From positions 13,834,001 to 13,898,000 of the forward strand of contig NC_090705.1 in assembly GCF_040954835.1 (NCBI RefSeq): a stretch of DNA of 64,000 nt, read 5' to 3'. The position numbers and the translations under genes are program-made. Positions 33,801-44,923 of the stretch are shown here, piece by piece. Under the pieces are notes generated by a model. It did not search any database and had not been told where the DNA came from. It saw only the letters and a list, made by a program, of their open reading frames with translations. This DNA comes from Lepisosteus oculatus (lineage: Eukaryota; Chordata; Actinopteri; Semionotiformes; Lepisosteidae). The stretch's first letter is position 1. Each line of letters starts with the position of its first letter.

Positions 33801-36027
33801 AATTGAAAAATATGAAGTTATGCTAGCCACAGAATGTACCTGTGAATCAGAAGTAATTTATCAAAATCTCTCCTCTGCTCTGGCATAAAGATCAGATTAC
33901 ATATTTTAGAAATACCATTTAATTCCACTCTAAGACTGTCAGCAAATCCCACACTTAATATTCTCTTACTGACTCAATTATAAGCTAATTATCAAAACTA
34001 ATCTGTGGTTAGTCTAAAAGAAAAGGATAAAAATCATATTAGAAGAGAAAATAAATCTGTCATTTTTCCATAGTAATTGCATCGCCACTGAACAAAGACC
34101 AGTACAAAATGCATATTCTATGCCAGTGCAGCATACAGTGTAAAACGAGTGTTAAGCTGTCATTAAAAAAGATACAGTATGTTCTGGCCTTCCCATTAAA
34201 CAGAACAGGTCTCTTGGCTTAGTGGGTTTGGTGAATACTCTACACCAGGAGTCTTTGTGTTTCTGATCTAAGTATCTATTTCTTTCATTATAGCAGACTA
34301 TTCGGTTTCTTAAATGAGTTCTTAATTAAATCATAAACTTGATTAGTTGGACCTTTCCTACTGTTTTCAGTGCTGAAACTACTGGAAAATTGATGTTACA
34401 TGACATCTGAAGCATTTTAGAAGTTAAGAAGGAAAAGATCTAATGACTCAAGCTATTAGATTTACCTGGGCCAGCATGACATAAAAGTAGTTTCTTGAGT
34501 CAAGAGGATCAAGATTAAGAAGATGTGTTCAGTGTTTATCTACTAAAGTCAATTTAGCTTTAGCTATAAAAACTGTGGATACAGTATTAAATTTCAGTAT
34601 CATATACTGTATCAGAGAGATGCCATACCAGAAGTTAAAAAGAAAACCTTATTATGAGAAGAATAATCCTACTTTAAAGTCCCCAATGGGTGTTGTGTCT
34701 GTATGTAATATCTATGAACAATCAAAATATACTTAACATAACAGAACCATTTACTGTAGGAGTAAATTCTTTTTTATTTGTTGTTGATTGGCACATACTC
34801 AAATAGTTTTTGAAATCAAAACCTACTAGGTACTGTAGGTAGAAACATTTCTAACTTCTTCAGAGGTAATGAAAAACATATAAAGGAAAGATTTAAAATT
34901 AAAACATAAGGACTGTATGTTTTAAAATACATAATGTACACCCAGCTAATGCTTGACTCTTCTTTGTAGGAATGCAGAAAGTTTGGGAGCTATGAGTCAC
35001 TCTATGAGTCATTTTCAATTGTTAGAACTGTATCCTGTGTACAGCTCTCAGATGACTATGAAAACATTTATCTTCTTTGATGCGTGACACACTGAATGAT
35101 TTGTTGAATGAATAAAATATTTATGAAACACCTATTGAGAAGTTATGCTCACAATGATATTCCAGGCTTCACACGCAGAAATATGATAATGAATATATAT
35201 ATTAGAGAATTAGCAGGTCACTTCAAGTATATTAACCTTAATATGTAATATAATAATTAACATAGCATATGCTTTTTTATTTATCCACAAAGTAATATTA
35301 TTTACTCTTGTGGTCTGCAATATCTGCAAGCCATATCTTTTATATATTTCAACATACTGGTTGTGTCTTACCCTTATTGAATTTTTAAACGTTACTTCAT
35401 TGTTTAACAAGAAGAGAAAACCTTTTCATATCATCAAATCAATATGAATAAACCATTTGCAAATGCAGTTAATTGATGCCTCAGTCTTTTTCAAATCAAA
35501 GTTCTTGCATCTGTATCCTTATGTTAAGTCACTACCCACTACCATGTGTATCCTATTTCATCAACACTCCCCCACTGCCTAAATCCACTATAGTCAGTGT
35601 GAGTGACTAATACTAACCTCATAGACTACGTCAATAGGACAGATCTAAAAATAGCATATCCTTCAGGAATGTGATTTGAAAGAAAGTGATATTGCAAATG
35701 AATTTGTTTTCATAAGGTTATTCTCTCATTATGTGGAGTATTTTTGTCTTAATATACATTACATCATTGCACTTTTAAAAAATCACTTAAGGCATAGCAG
35801 TATTTGAAAACAAATCTCTGAGGAAGCCTTCAGACTTGGGAAGTTCAACAAAACCAGGTAAGAGTAAAATGCTAAACTAAAACAGCAGTACTGTGGCTAA
35901 TAATGAAAAAATGCATTAATGTCTTTCAATTTTTCATCATGTTTTTTCTCATCTACAACTTGCTGTTGCCGTCATCTGTACTAGACGCTTGACTCTTTCT
36001 CTGAACATCAACACTGGATTATGTTAG
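33801..36027. other. Intergenic, nothing recognised
   Basis: AT-rich, no supported gene, RNA or mobile element. Confidence 0.45.
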
Positions 36028-36460
36028 CTACTGTAAATTCTTTATTTCTGCACTTTGTCTGTTCAAGTCTCTACTTGCATAGTCCTCACCTTCCCATCCT
36101 TGGCTCTCCTCTGTGATCCACTTGAGCAGAACTAAGCTGTGCTCAGCTAAAAGTTTGAACCTGCCCTTTGTCTTGGATCTTGATTGCTCTCTTCTTTCAT
36201 TTTGCAAAATGTTTCTGTAACGATCATTCACTGTTCTATCAATATTTCCTAATAACCTCTTGTATACAATCTCCTCACTTCTCAAACTCCCTCTCCAGCT
36301 TCCACATTCTTTTTCTCCAAAAACTTTATTTCGTTTTTCATCTCTAAAATCTCAAAAATCCACTAGCTCTTCAACACTTCCCCTCTCTCACTCATTACCC
36401 CCTTCCCACAGCCTACTCAGTCCCTACTTCTCCTGTGTGCCTGTAATGGTGTAGCCATGT
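36028..36460. other. Pyrimidine-rich block with an 85-codon - strand frame, unassigned
   Basis: The - strand frame from 36285 to 36028 reads a charged sequence (SEEIVYKRLLGNIDRTVNDR, then RNILQNERREQSRSK). It has no ATG at its start, no splice context that I trust and no domain that I recognise. It may be a fragment of a transposable-element protein or chance. Confidence 0.2.
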
Positions 36461-37794
36461 TTCACCTGATATTTGACATCACACTGCAGATGTGCAACTT
36501 GGAGACCCTATCAAGAGAAAAAAGGTGTAGGCATTTTCAGGAGGTGAAAAGACTTAGCAATATTTGTAGTGTTCAATTAGCATTCTCTCTATAATAAAGT
36601 TAGCACAAACAGTTGTAAATGTCTGCTCATATAGTTGTGGTGTCAGGCTAGTTCAAGGTTATTGTTAGACCAGTGAAAGAAGGTTAGAATTTCCCATTTG
36701 GTTGCAGGCAGAAGGGGGTTGGCTCTCCAGTAGTTCAAAAAGGTTTCCTTATAGTTAGTGAATAAAAAACAAGGTTACAAGGGAATCTGTTACTATAAGG
36801 CAAAAATGCATTACGGACCAAATCATGGTGGTATGGTTTTAACACTAGGGTTGGTCCAGCCTCAGCCCTGGCTTTTTAATTTCCCAGAAATAGTATTAAA
36901 GGTTACAATGTGTAGGGTGCAGTGACACTGCTTTAAACACTTGATGTCCATAGGTCCTCCACGCCATACTACAAGGTCTGGGGGACCTACAGTACAACAA
37001 TCTTTTCGGCCAACATCTCCCCACCCCCTTGGCTGGTTCTCCCTCCAGTTTTTACAAGTTTGTTAAATCACTTCAGCTGCTTCAGGTCATGCTAGCTTCA
37101 TTGGCAAGTTAATTACAATTTTTTACCTATTCATATCTTTATGATTGTTCCTTCTGCTTACACTTAATAATTTTAGTGCTATAAATCATTCAGAATAAGG
37201 GGGATTGAACTTAAGAAGTCTCTTATATTGCCGGAAATTTCAGACTTTGAATTCTCTGAAGAGAATGTTCTTTTAGCTTTCTTTATTAAACAGTTCTAGT
37301 TCTTTATGCTAATGCTTATGATTTAGGCTTATGCTGTATAGTTACCTTCCAAGAGCCACTTTGTTCAACAGAAGTTTCTAACTCTAAAATCATATTGCTT
37401 CATATGCTTATACAGCCCTAGTTTTGGTATGGCACAATTACTGTAGATCAATCAATCATATTGTTCTCTATCAAGAAAAGGCTGTATCAGGGAACATTTG
37501 TTACAGAAGATATTCTTCTTTCATATGTACCTTATTACCCACCTAGTACTCTGTTTCCATAATTACTCCCAATACTGGATTGAATGATATACTGTACATA
37601 CTGCATATTCACACTGATTTTTCGATTTAAATTGTATGGTTAGCCCCCAATTAGACATGCAAATGACTATACGGTATGTATATATGTATGCATTTCATTG
37701 TACAATATTGTTAAAATCTGTATTTTTTAGGCTTAATTTAAAATAGTTTTCCATTCTTTTCAGAATTATTTCCACAGTGTTTCTGGTGCAGGCC
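36461..37794. other. Intergenic; GC-balanced unclassified block at 36630-37100
   Basis: The middle of this stretch is richer in G and C and contains GGTCTGGGGGACCTACAG and CCCCACCCCCTTGGCTGG. It may be an old element. I cannot classify it. The rest is AT-rich. Confidence 0.35.
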
Positions 37795-39420
37795 ATCTTT
37801 ACAAAATGAGAAATGTGACTCATTTTGTTGCTTTAAAGTTTGCAGTAATGACACTGTAGCAATCAGTAGCAATTAATATTTGTTATATACACAATGTATT
37901 CCACACATTCAAAGCAAAAAGCAAAGAGAAAAGCAAAGATATAACTAATGTCAAAGCAAAATGAAAATCCATGATTGCAAAAGTATTCAAACCCTCTAGT
38001 GTGGCAAATGCAAACCTAAAATAATTGAGGTGTATAAAATTACCTCAGCCAGACACACAATTAGATGAGTGGTTTCTGTCTGTGTATAACATTATTGTAT
38101 ATATTGTCCTTTGCAGCCTACGCATGCTGACGCAGCTACCCACCTGAACTAATTATTGTATATATTATTTCACATATTATTGCCATGTTTTCAGAATTAA
38201 ACCAACTGTCTCTGTAGGATCCCTCAGTCAGATAGTGAATTTCAAATTTTAAGCAAAGACTGAACGATGAAGACCAAGGAACCTTCAAAAAGGCATAAAG
38301 TCAGGCATAAAGTTGTCTAAAGGAACGGCTCAGGAGATAGGTACAGTATTAAAAGATCATTATAGGGTATTGCAAAAGACCCTTAATATCTCTTTCAGCA
38401 TGATGAGGTTGATCCTTAAAAAGTGGAAGGTGCTCAGACACTGCCTAGATCAGGCCATCCCTACAAAATGAACAGCCAGGCAAGGCCAATGGCAAATTTG
38501 AAACAATTATAGAGTTCAATGGCTGAGATGGGAGAAAATATAAATGGCTCAACAATATCCCACTACTCCACCAAAGGGCTTATACTGTATGCAACTAAGC
38601 AAGAAAATATCCCACACCAAATTTGCAAGAAAAGCACCTGAATGATACTGCAAACATTGTGGCAGAAGAATTTGTGGGAAGACAAGACATCTACATCAAA
38701 TTGTTTAAATACAAACAGTTACATATGACAATGAAAACAGCAAAAAGCATTAGTCTGTCAACACCAACCCTAATGGACAAGAATGGTGGTGGCAGCATTA
38801 ATCTGCTTCTTATCAGCAAGGATGGCTAAGAGCCTTGTCAAGACTGATGGGAACATAGGAGGAGCAAAGTACTTACAGTACAAATCTTAGAAGAAAACCA
38901 GTTTCAGACCTAAAACTGGGACCTTTTCAGCAGAATAATGCTGATTATCAGATTATGAGATGATTATCAGCCTATTTGAAGCACAAGGTCAGAGTCTACA
39001 CTAAAGCAGTTAAAGAATAAGAAAGTGTCCTTGGGTGGCTCAAAATTCTGACTTGACTCATATTGAAAATATGTGCAAAGACTTGGAAATTGCTATCTAT
39101 CAGTGATTGCCAAGCAACTCCCATTAGCCTGAGTTGATGTGCAATGTTGAAAGAAACTTGCTCAAAAGACTTACAGCTGTTATAACAGACAAAGGTGCCT
39201 CCCCCAAATACTGATCTTAAGGATCTGAATATTTATGCTTTTGCTGACATTTACTGTTACATCAGTTACCCTTGGAAGTCTTCAGTTTAAGCATTCCAGT
39301 TTTTAACAATATATTAAGGATACAAATGTGCATGCATCATTTTGTATTTTCACAAAATGGGACATTATAGGGAGAGTCAATAAGTTTGTAAAGCAATGTT
39401 CATAAATTGCACAGTCTAAT
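37795..39420 (+). mobile_element. Tc1-like transposon fossil
   Basis: It starts near 37800 with terminal sequence including GCAAAAGTATTCAAACCCTC and ends with a CTGAATATTTATGCTTTTGC-type motif near 39230, followed by a decayed end. Broken frames give SFSMMRLILKKWKV (DNA-binding part) and pieces equivalent to the 'NPIE' region of the DDE domain (THIENMCKDLEIAI) near 39055-39100. It is the same family as 21060-22440. A 46-bp Penelope scrap is inserted at 38106-38151. Confidence 0.75.
38106..38151 (+). mobile_element. 46-bp Penelope 3'-end insertion with 15-bp TSD
   Basis: CCTTTGCAGCCTACGCATGC and GACGCAGCTACCCACCTGAA form the extreme 3' end of the Penelope family. The insertion is bounded by ATTATTGTATATATT at 38091-38105 and again at 38152-38166, a perfect 15-bp target duplication. 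Confidence 0.9.
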
Positions 39421-39779
39421 TAAGAATAAATAAACTAGACACTTTAGCTCAGTGGACAAAGTAATGTACCTATTCATGTTTACTTTTCTTGTTTTCTAGA
39501 GGTAGGATTCTTCTAATGCCAAGACAATTAATTTAAAAAGACATGAGAGTTAATTTTGTTTTGATCCTTTTTTAATGTTTATTTAGTGAGTTTATATATT
39601 GCTGGCCACACGGGTTATTGGTTGCACTATGGCTATTTTAAAAGCAGTTACCCACAGGCTAGATTCAGAATGGGTTAGATTGAGGCTACATAATCATTAA
39701 TACGTTTGAGTTTCCAATGTTGTTGTTTTTTTTTTCAGAAAAAAAAAATATTTTAATTTTTTTTCAGAATCTGAAGAAT
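39421..39779. other. Intergenic, nothing recognised
   Basis: AT-rich, with A and T homopolymer runs near 39726-39765. Confidence 0.5.
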
Positions 39780-40720
39780 TAAAAAAGCGAACTGAACGTG
39801 AATATTGAATTCTTAAGTCGTAATGAATTCCCCAGGGTGTAATTTCAAGGCGATTTGTAAGTCATCACAGATGGCAGAGAAAAAAACGCAATGTGAAGAT
39901 TGTTTTGTAATTAATACGCCCTCGACGTGCCAAAGAGTTGTTCCTAAGCGCTAAACTTCACCGTCAACTCACTGTTGATTCACACCCACGATGAGCTGGC
40001 AGTATCGCTTTGCGCCTGCGCAACCGGGTCTTGCAAGTGAGTGAATGTAAATCATAGATTCTCTATGAGGGGAAGCGCAGAGTGATGGGACCCAAGTGAG
40101 GGAGAAACAGCGAGATATCACTCTCCGGGCTGGTAATGACAGGTATTTTTCGTCTGAAATTAAAATGCATTTAGATAAGCTTAAGATACTATCGTAAAGC
40201 GACACTTTTCCTGACTTTATCTTTGAAGTGGCTTTATTTTCCAAAAAGCTTTCGATATTTTGTGGAACGCTTTCTATACAGGGAAATGTTTGCATTCGCG
40301 TGTAATTCGGTTGTATAATAAACGTACTGTACGATCTGGATTACATAAATGTCAGGAGACTGGACAAAGGCATTGCTTACTGCTTACTGAAAAGGTTACG
40401 TTTTTCATTAACACTTAAGGGGATTATTTGTACGATGTTGGCGTTGTATGTGTCAATCTGAAGCAACGCGTTAAATATATAGTCTTGCACTTATGTGTAA
40501 GCTACAGTATGTCCTTGTCGCTTCGCAGTAGACTTCCTTAGTGTTGACCATTATCTTGGGATAAGCAATGCTTTGGCGTCACTGATTACGTCCAGCAAAT
40601 AGTAAAGACGTTTCAGAACCATGGAGAGCGTTCTGTAAAGAAGCTGTGTAGAAACGTACTGTACTGTTCCGAGCTGTTTACTAAACCCTTTTTTCAATTT
40701 ATGTAACTGTCTAAGACGTT
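39780..40720 (+). promoter_or_regulatory. Probable NRSN1 promoter and first (non-coding) exon region
   Basis: CpG dinucleotides are clearly more frequent here than anywhere else nearby, with no repeats. It lies 2-3 kb before the first coding exon of NRSN1, whose 5' end is spliced (acceptor at 42746-42747), so a non-coding first exon must lie upstream. An NRF1-like GCGCCTGCGC is at 40012-40021. A possible donor (GGCTG/GTAATG) is near 40133. The transcription start cannot be fixed by eye. The 108-codon - strand frame here (39969-40295) is probably chance. Confidence 0.5.
40612..40632 (+). promoter_or_regulatory. RE1/NRSE (REST-binding) site
   Basis: The first 17 bases, TTCAGAACCATGGAGAG, satisfy the published-style consensus NTYAGMRCCNNRGMSAG at all positions. 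The following CGTT differs from the canonical CGCC at two. REST represses neuronal genes outside neurons. A site about 0.5 kb after the putative start of NRSN1, a neuron-specific gene, is where a functional one would be expected. Confidence 0.65.
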
Positions 40721-42747
40721 TGACGAAAGCACTGTTCTGACATTGACATTTACAGTATTTAATTTCAATTAAATGTTATGTGTGTGTTAATCGCCCTGCA
40801 TTTTTTTAATCACATGATATCTTCTGGTTTAGTTTATACAGGTGTGCCTGAACATATTAATGTTTTGTTTTTGATAGAATAAACTGAATAATTTGTACTT
40901 TCACAAGCATATTTTGCAGTGGAAGGTTATGTGTTGCTTTGTTTAGAAAACCTATAATTTCATTCCAAACCTTTGGTGCACTGTGAAACATTGTTCTTTG
41001 TGTATGGAATGTATTTTATCAAAAAGGGGAAAAAAAACCTAAGAGGTGCAAATGCTTTCATTAACAAATTTTTTGTAAACTACAAGATCTGACATGGTTG
41101 ATTTTGTTTATTTTTGTTTATGTGGTTGTACTTGAGTTCTTATGCTATCTGGTAAAAGCAGTTTGAGTGTCTTAGATAGATTATCATAATTCCTAAGATA
41201 AAATTCACTTGTTACATCTATGTCTATCCTTTTGAAGACATGATTTGATTACCAGTAGTGGGTCTGCAGACCTAGCAGAGCGTATCATTGTGTAATAGCT
41301 TTTCAAGTCTTTTCTGCACTGCCTCAGTGTCACAAGGAAGTAGTGACTAAGATGGATTGATTTATTACTGTACATATTTTTGTTGTTTAGTAAGCACATG
41401 TCAATTAAATTATAAAACAGTGCAGTGGTGTTTTGAGGATGTTATTGCTCATGGTACAGTAGCTATACATAAAAATATGTAAGATGTAATTTCTTTGCAT
41501 CTTTCTTTTTTCATAAGCTATCATGTTGCTTACATATTGTAATGTCAAAGTTATATTGTATATCTACATATAGATTACCTTTACTTAAACTCCCAATCAT
41601 ATTAAAGTTGTATAGCCAGAAACTGGAAAGAATGGAAGATATTGAGGACATTTTATCAAATTATTCCATTTCAAAGTCAAAACTGAAAGTTGAAGCGGAG
41701 AACCTAGAATACAACATATAGATTGCTGTGCAAAATTACAAAATGGAGTTGTAGTCATTGATTCACTGATATCCTTTAAGAAAAATCCTTAAAATTGAAG
41801 CATCTAGGTGTGGCTCTAGAAACAATAATGCTCAAGCAAACCTGTAAGACAGATGGGTTACATTGTTTCCTCTTCTTTTTAAACCCTCTTTTGCTTTTTG
41901 TATCTCTTTTTGGAATTCAGTCAAAGAACAGCTGTAATTTCTTGAATAATTGATTGCTAGGTCTCAAGGAAGGTGTTAAATGCCATAAACATAATTAAAT
42001 TTGATTGAAGAAAAGTAGAACTGCTGTGAGTAATGTTTTAGGCACTTGACAGTGAACTACAAATGCCTAATATGGATGCACTTTTGCTTTACAACATTGT
42101 TTTAGATAATTTAAGGAGTGGGCAATTGCTATTGCTTATCTTTGTGATCTTGTAATTAAAAGAAAACACTTTCTATAATATTTCATGGTTATATTATAAT
42201 ATTGAGAAATATTATGTCTCAGTAAAATATGATATACTGTATACTGTATATAAATGTTTTGTTCCACAGCATGCTTTTTTCTTGCTGAGTACTTCTAGAG
42301 AAATTGTTTAGCTCACAATTAATTATATTGTAATACCTCAATATTTGGAGCTAAATGTTATATTAGTGCAATAAAGGGAATAACATTTTTTATATATGGA
42401 ACCAAACAGTATATTATTGAACTTTTCATTAAACAGTATATTGACTGTTTGTCAAAAAGGATGATTGTTTCACACTTTCATGTTTGTGTGCCATTCTCTG
42501 TTGCTCAGAATCATTGGAGGGAAACCTTGACTTTATCCAATGAAATAAGGCCAGCCTTATCATGAATGTTTAAGATCTTGGCTTTGTCAGCTCTTGTAGT
42601 CTTACACATTGTTAATTATGGAAGACATGGTTGTGATTATTATAAAGATTATTTTAAAACTCTGTGCAGAGAAGTAGTGAAGGTTATTCGAAGATCTTCT
42701 CAGCATGCCTGGGAAACTGTGATTTTCTGATTCCATGTATGTTCCAG
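40721..42747. other. Probable NRSN1 first intron
   Basis: AT-rich non-coding sequence between the CpG-richer block and the first coding exon. No repeat of clear identity is seen. It ends in an acceptor (TGTATGTTCCAG) at 42747. Confidence 0.5.
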
Positions 42748-42756
42748 ATGTGAAGA
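42748..42756 (+). promoter_or_regulatory. Start-stop upstream ORF (ATG-TGA) before NRSN1
   Basis: If the acceptor at 42747 is used, the mRNA continues ATGTGAAGA directly before the NRSN1 ATG. ATG followed at once by TGA is a minimal upstream ORF, which can stall initiating ribosomes. The main ATG has A at -3. Confidence 0.45.
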
Positions 42757-44340
42757 ATGAGTTCTTGCTCAGAGATCTGTGGGTCAGAGCATGCTGAGCA
42801 AGCACAGAGTGCAGCAGAAAGTCATTATCAGCGCTATGGAGTCCGTTCGTACTTGCACCAGTTCTATGAGGACTGCACAGCCTCCATCTGGGAACGTGAT
42901 GAAGATTTTCAGATTCAGAGATCGCCAAGTCGGTGGAGCTCTGTTCTCTGGAAGGTAGGAAGTCCTCTCACCTGAATTCATTTTACTTGTATGGATTATG
43001 AAAATAAGCATAATTAGTTAGATTTACTTAAATTACTTTTCATTGAGTTTTATCCAAACATATTTGTCTTTCCTTTTTTTCCATTTTTTGTTACCTAAAT
43101 AAAATTATCAAAGGAACTGCAAGGAAAAAAGGAAAGTTCCCCCACTGTTATATTACAATACTGCAAAAAGTCACAAGATAACAGTAGTTTGCTTTATATC
43201 CTTTCAGCAGTATTCTATGACAGATAGGTCCAGTAGAGTGGAACATAGAAATGGTATAAACTACAACTTAAAGATTCTATTAATTATCAGAAGATTATTA
43301 TTCCCAAGACAGGTTGCAGTAGCCTACAGTACAGTAGATCATTTCCTGTTAGCACAGGGAACAAGGCAGGACAAAAAATTACATGCCCTCAATTGCAGGG
43401 CACACACACACATGAGAACACAGTGACAATGTAGAGGTATAAATTAACCTGCTGTAGTTAGCATGTCTCTGGAAGGTGGAAGGAAACCAGAACACTTGGA
43501 TAAAACAAACACAGGGAGAACATGCAAACTCAACACAAAAGGTGTTCAGTCTGTAATCAAACTGAGTACCCAACATCTGCAAGGCAACAGTGTTAAACAT
43601 CATGCCACTGTGCCACCTGAAAAGTCATTTATGATATGTGAGTGAATCCCTAAGTTGAAAATCAAATGGGTTGAAAGCACTGTACAGTACATACAGTAGA
43701 TGTTTTTGAACCTGGTTCTGAAGAGCTGAAGGGTTTTCTGTTGTTTTCCCAAATGAATATCTCAATTAGATCAATCAATTGTTGAATTACTAAATGCTAG
43801 TGTGATCATCCACCATTTGTTATTGCTGATAAAAATTACAGAACTGTAGCTCTCCAAGACCAGGTCAGACCTCAGATATAAAAGATGTTATCCTCATTTG
43901 ATGACTGAATTTCATTCTGCAGTCATGTTTTTTTCTTTCAGGTTGGACTCATGTCTGGAACCCTAGTCCTCATTATTGGCCTGATAGTGATTGCTGTTGG
44001 CTATGTCACCTCACCAAAAATGGAGGCCTTTGGGGAAGATGACCTGCTTTTTGTGGATAGTCATGCAATGAGGTTTAATCATGCTCTCGACATATGCAAG
44101 ATTGCTGGTGCCATTTTGTTTTGCATAGGAGGAATCATGATGGTAATATGTCTTTTGATGTCTGCTTTTGCCAAAAGTTATTCAAAGGAAGAAAGGTACC
44201 TACAACAAAAATTCAAAGAAAGAATAGCTGAATTGCAGGCTACTGTTCATCCAATTACAAAAGCACCTACTCCTGGAGAGAGTAAGATTCCTGTCACACT
44301 GTCTAAAGTGCAAAATGTTCAACCTACTTCTGAAACCTGA
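42757..44340 (+). CDS. NRSN1: Neurensin-1, complete coding region in two exons
   Basis: The gene encodes a small two-pass membrane protein of neuronal vesicles, known in mammals for a role in neurite growth and vesicle traffic. The coding region is 42757-42954 joined to 43942-44340, 198 residues (human is about 195). The donor is AAG/GTAGGA and the acceptor TTTCTTTCAG/G, with a phase-0 junction. The N-terminal part has the family hallmark [20 protein letters not shown] and [11 protein letters not shown]. Membrane segments lie at about residues 70-88 and 120-143, separated by a loop with the conserved MEAFGEDD. A basic SYSKEE and FKERIAELQ region follows, and the end is [20 protein letters not shown]. 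The only ATG that gives the conserved start is at 42757. The protein appears intact. The 987-bp intron carries an antisense SINE. Its convergent neighbour is probably DCDC2, as in other vertebrates. Confidence 0.97.
43385..43625 (-). mobile_element. tRNA-derived SINE, antisense, in NRSN1 intron
   Basis: Reverse-complement motifs of the 18338/44465 SINE family occur throughout (GTTTCCTTCCACCTTCCAG and the GTGTTCTCATGTGTGTGTG part, with the head near GGCACAGTGGCATGATG at its + strand end). It is moderately diverged. The two open frames over it are by-products. Confidence 0.75.
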
Positions 44341-44464
44341 TGTTATATACAGTATCTCAGTTACATCCCAAGGTGTTTCTTTTAAGGTCAGCTCATGTGA
44401 TTTCACCTAAATAGACACATAGGAAAGAAAAGCAATTACAGTATGTTAATAATAATTAGCCCTA
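44341..44464 (+). other. NRSN1 3' untranslated start
   Basis: Sequence between the stop codon and the SINE. It is likely part of the 3' untranslated region; the true end is not known. Confidence 0.5.
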
Positions 44465-44803
44465 GAGCAGCATGGTCGTGCAGTGGTTAGAATTGCAGCA
44501 CTGGGACCCTGGGTTCAATTCTGGACCTGGGGTGCTATCTGCATAAAGCTTGTATTTTCACCCCATGTTCACGTGGGATTCCTCTGAGTTCTCCTGTTTC
44601 CTCCCACAGTCCAAAGACATACTGTACTGATAGGTTAATTGGCTTTTGGGAAAATCAACCCTGTTGTGTTTGTGTCTATGTGTGCCTTGCCATGGACTAC
44701 CATCCCATCCAGGGATGTATCCCACCTTCCACCCACCGGGATAGGCTCCGGCTCCCCTGTGACCCTGCATTGGATATAGCAGTTAGAAAATGGATGAAGG
44801 ATC
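44465..44803 (+). mobile_element. tRNA-derived SINE in NRSN1 3' region
   Basis: A near full-length copy. The head has an A-box-like TGGTCGTGCAGTGGTTAG and B box GGGTTCAATTC. The body has GGGGTGCTATCTGCATAAAG, CCCACAGTCCAAAGACATAC and GGGATAGGCTCCGGCTCCCC, and the tail is GAAAATGGATGAAGG. It is flanked by ATTAGCCCTA (44455-44464) and ATTAGTCCTA (44804-44813), a 10-bp target duplication with one mismatch. Confidence 0.88.
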
Positions 44804-44917
44804 ATTAGTCCTATTTCCAATGCATTTTTATTTTGAATTTTAATCAAAATCAAAATGTGGTATTCTCTGAATGAAACAAAACAGTTATAGATGCTGTCTG
44901 TGTAGGATTCTGTAGAT

Positions 44918-44923
44918 AATAAA
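44918..44923 (+). terminator. Possible NRSN1 polyadenylation signal
   Basis: AATAAA about 580 bp after the stop codon and just beyond the SINE. Others exist further down (for example 46221), so this is one candidate only. Confidence 0.35.

Noticed and set aside
39969..40295. 108-codon - strand open frame in the CpG-richer block
   Set aside because: Composition follows the CpG-rich background and no family is recognisable. The NRSN1 promoter explains the region better.
42602..42928. 108-codon - strand open frame opposite the first NRSN1 coding exon
   Set aside because: A shadow of the NRSN1 exon; the + strand protein is clearly conserved.
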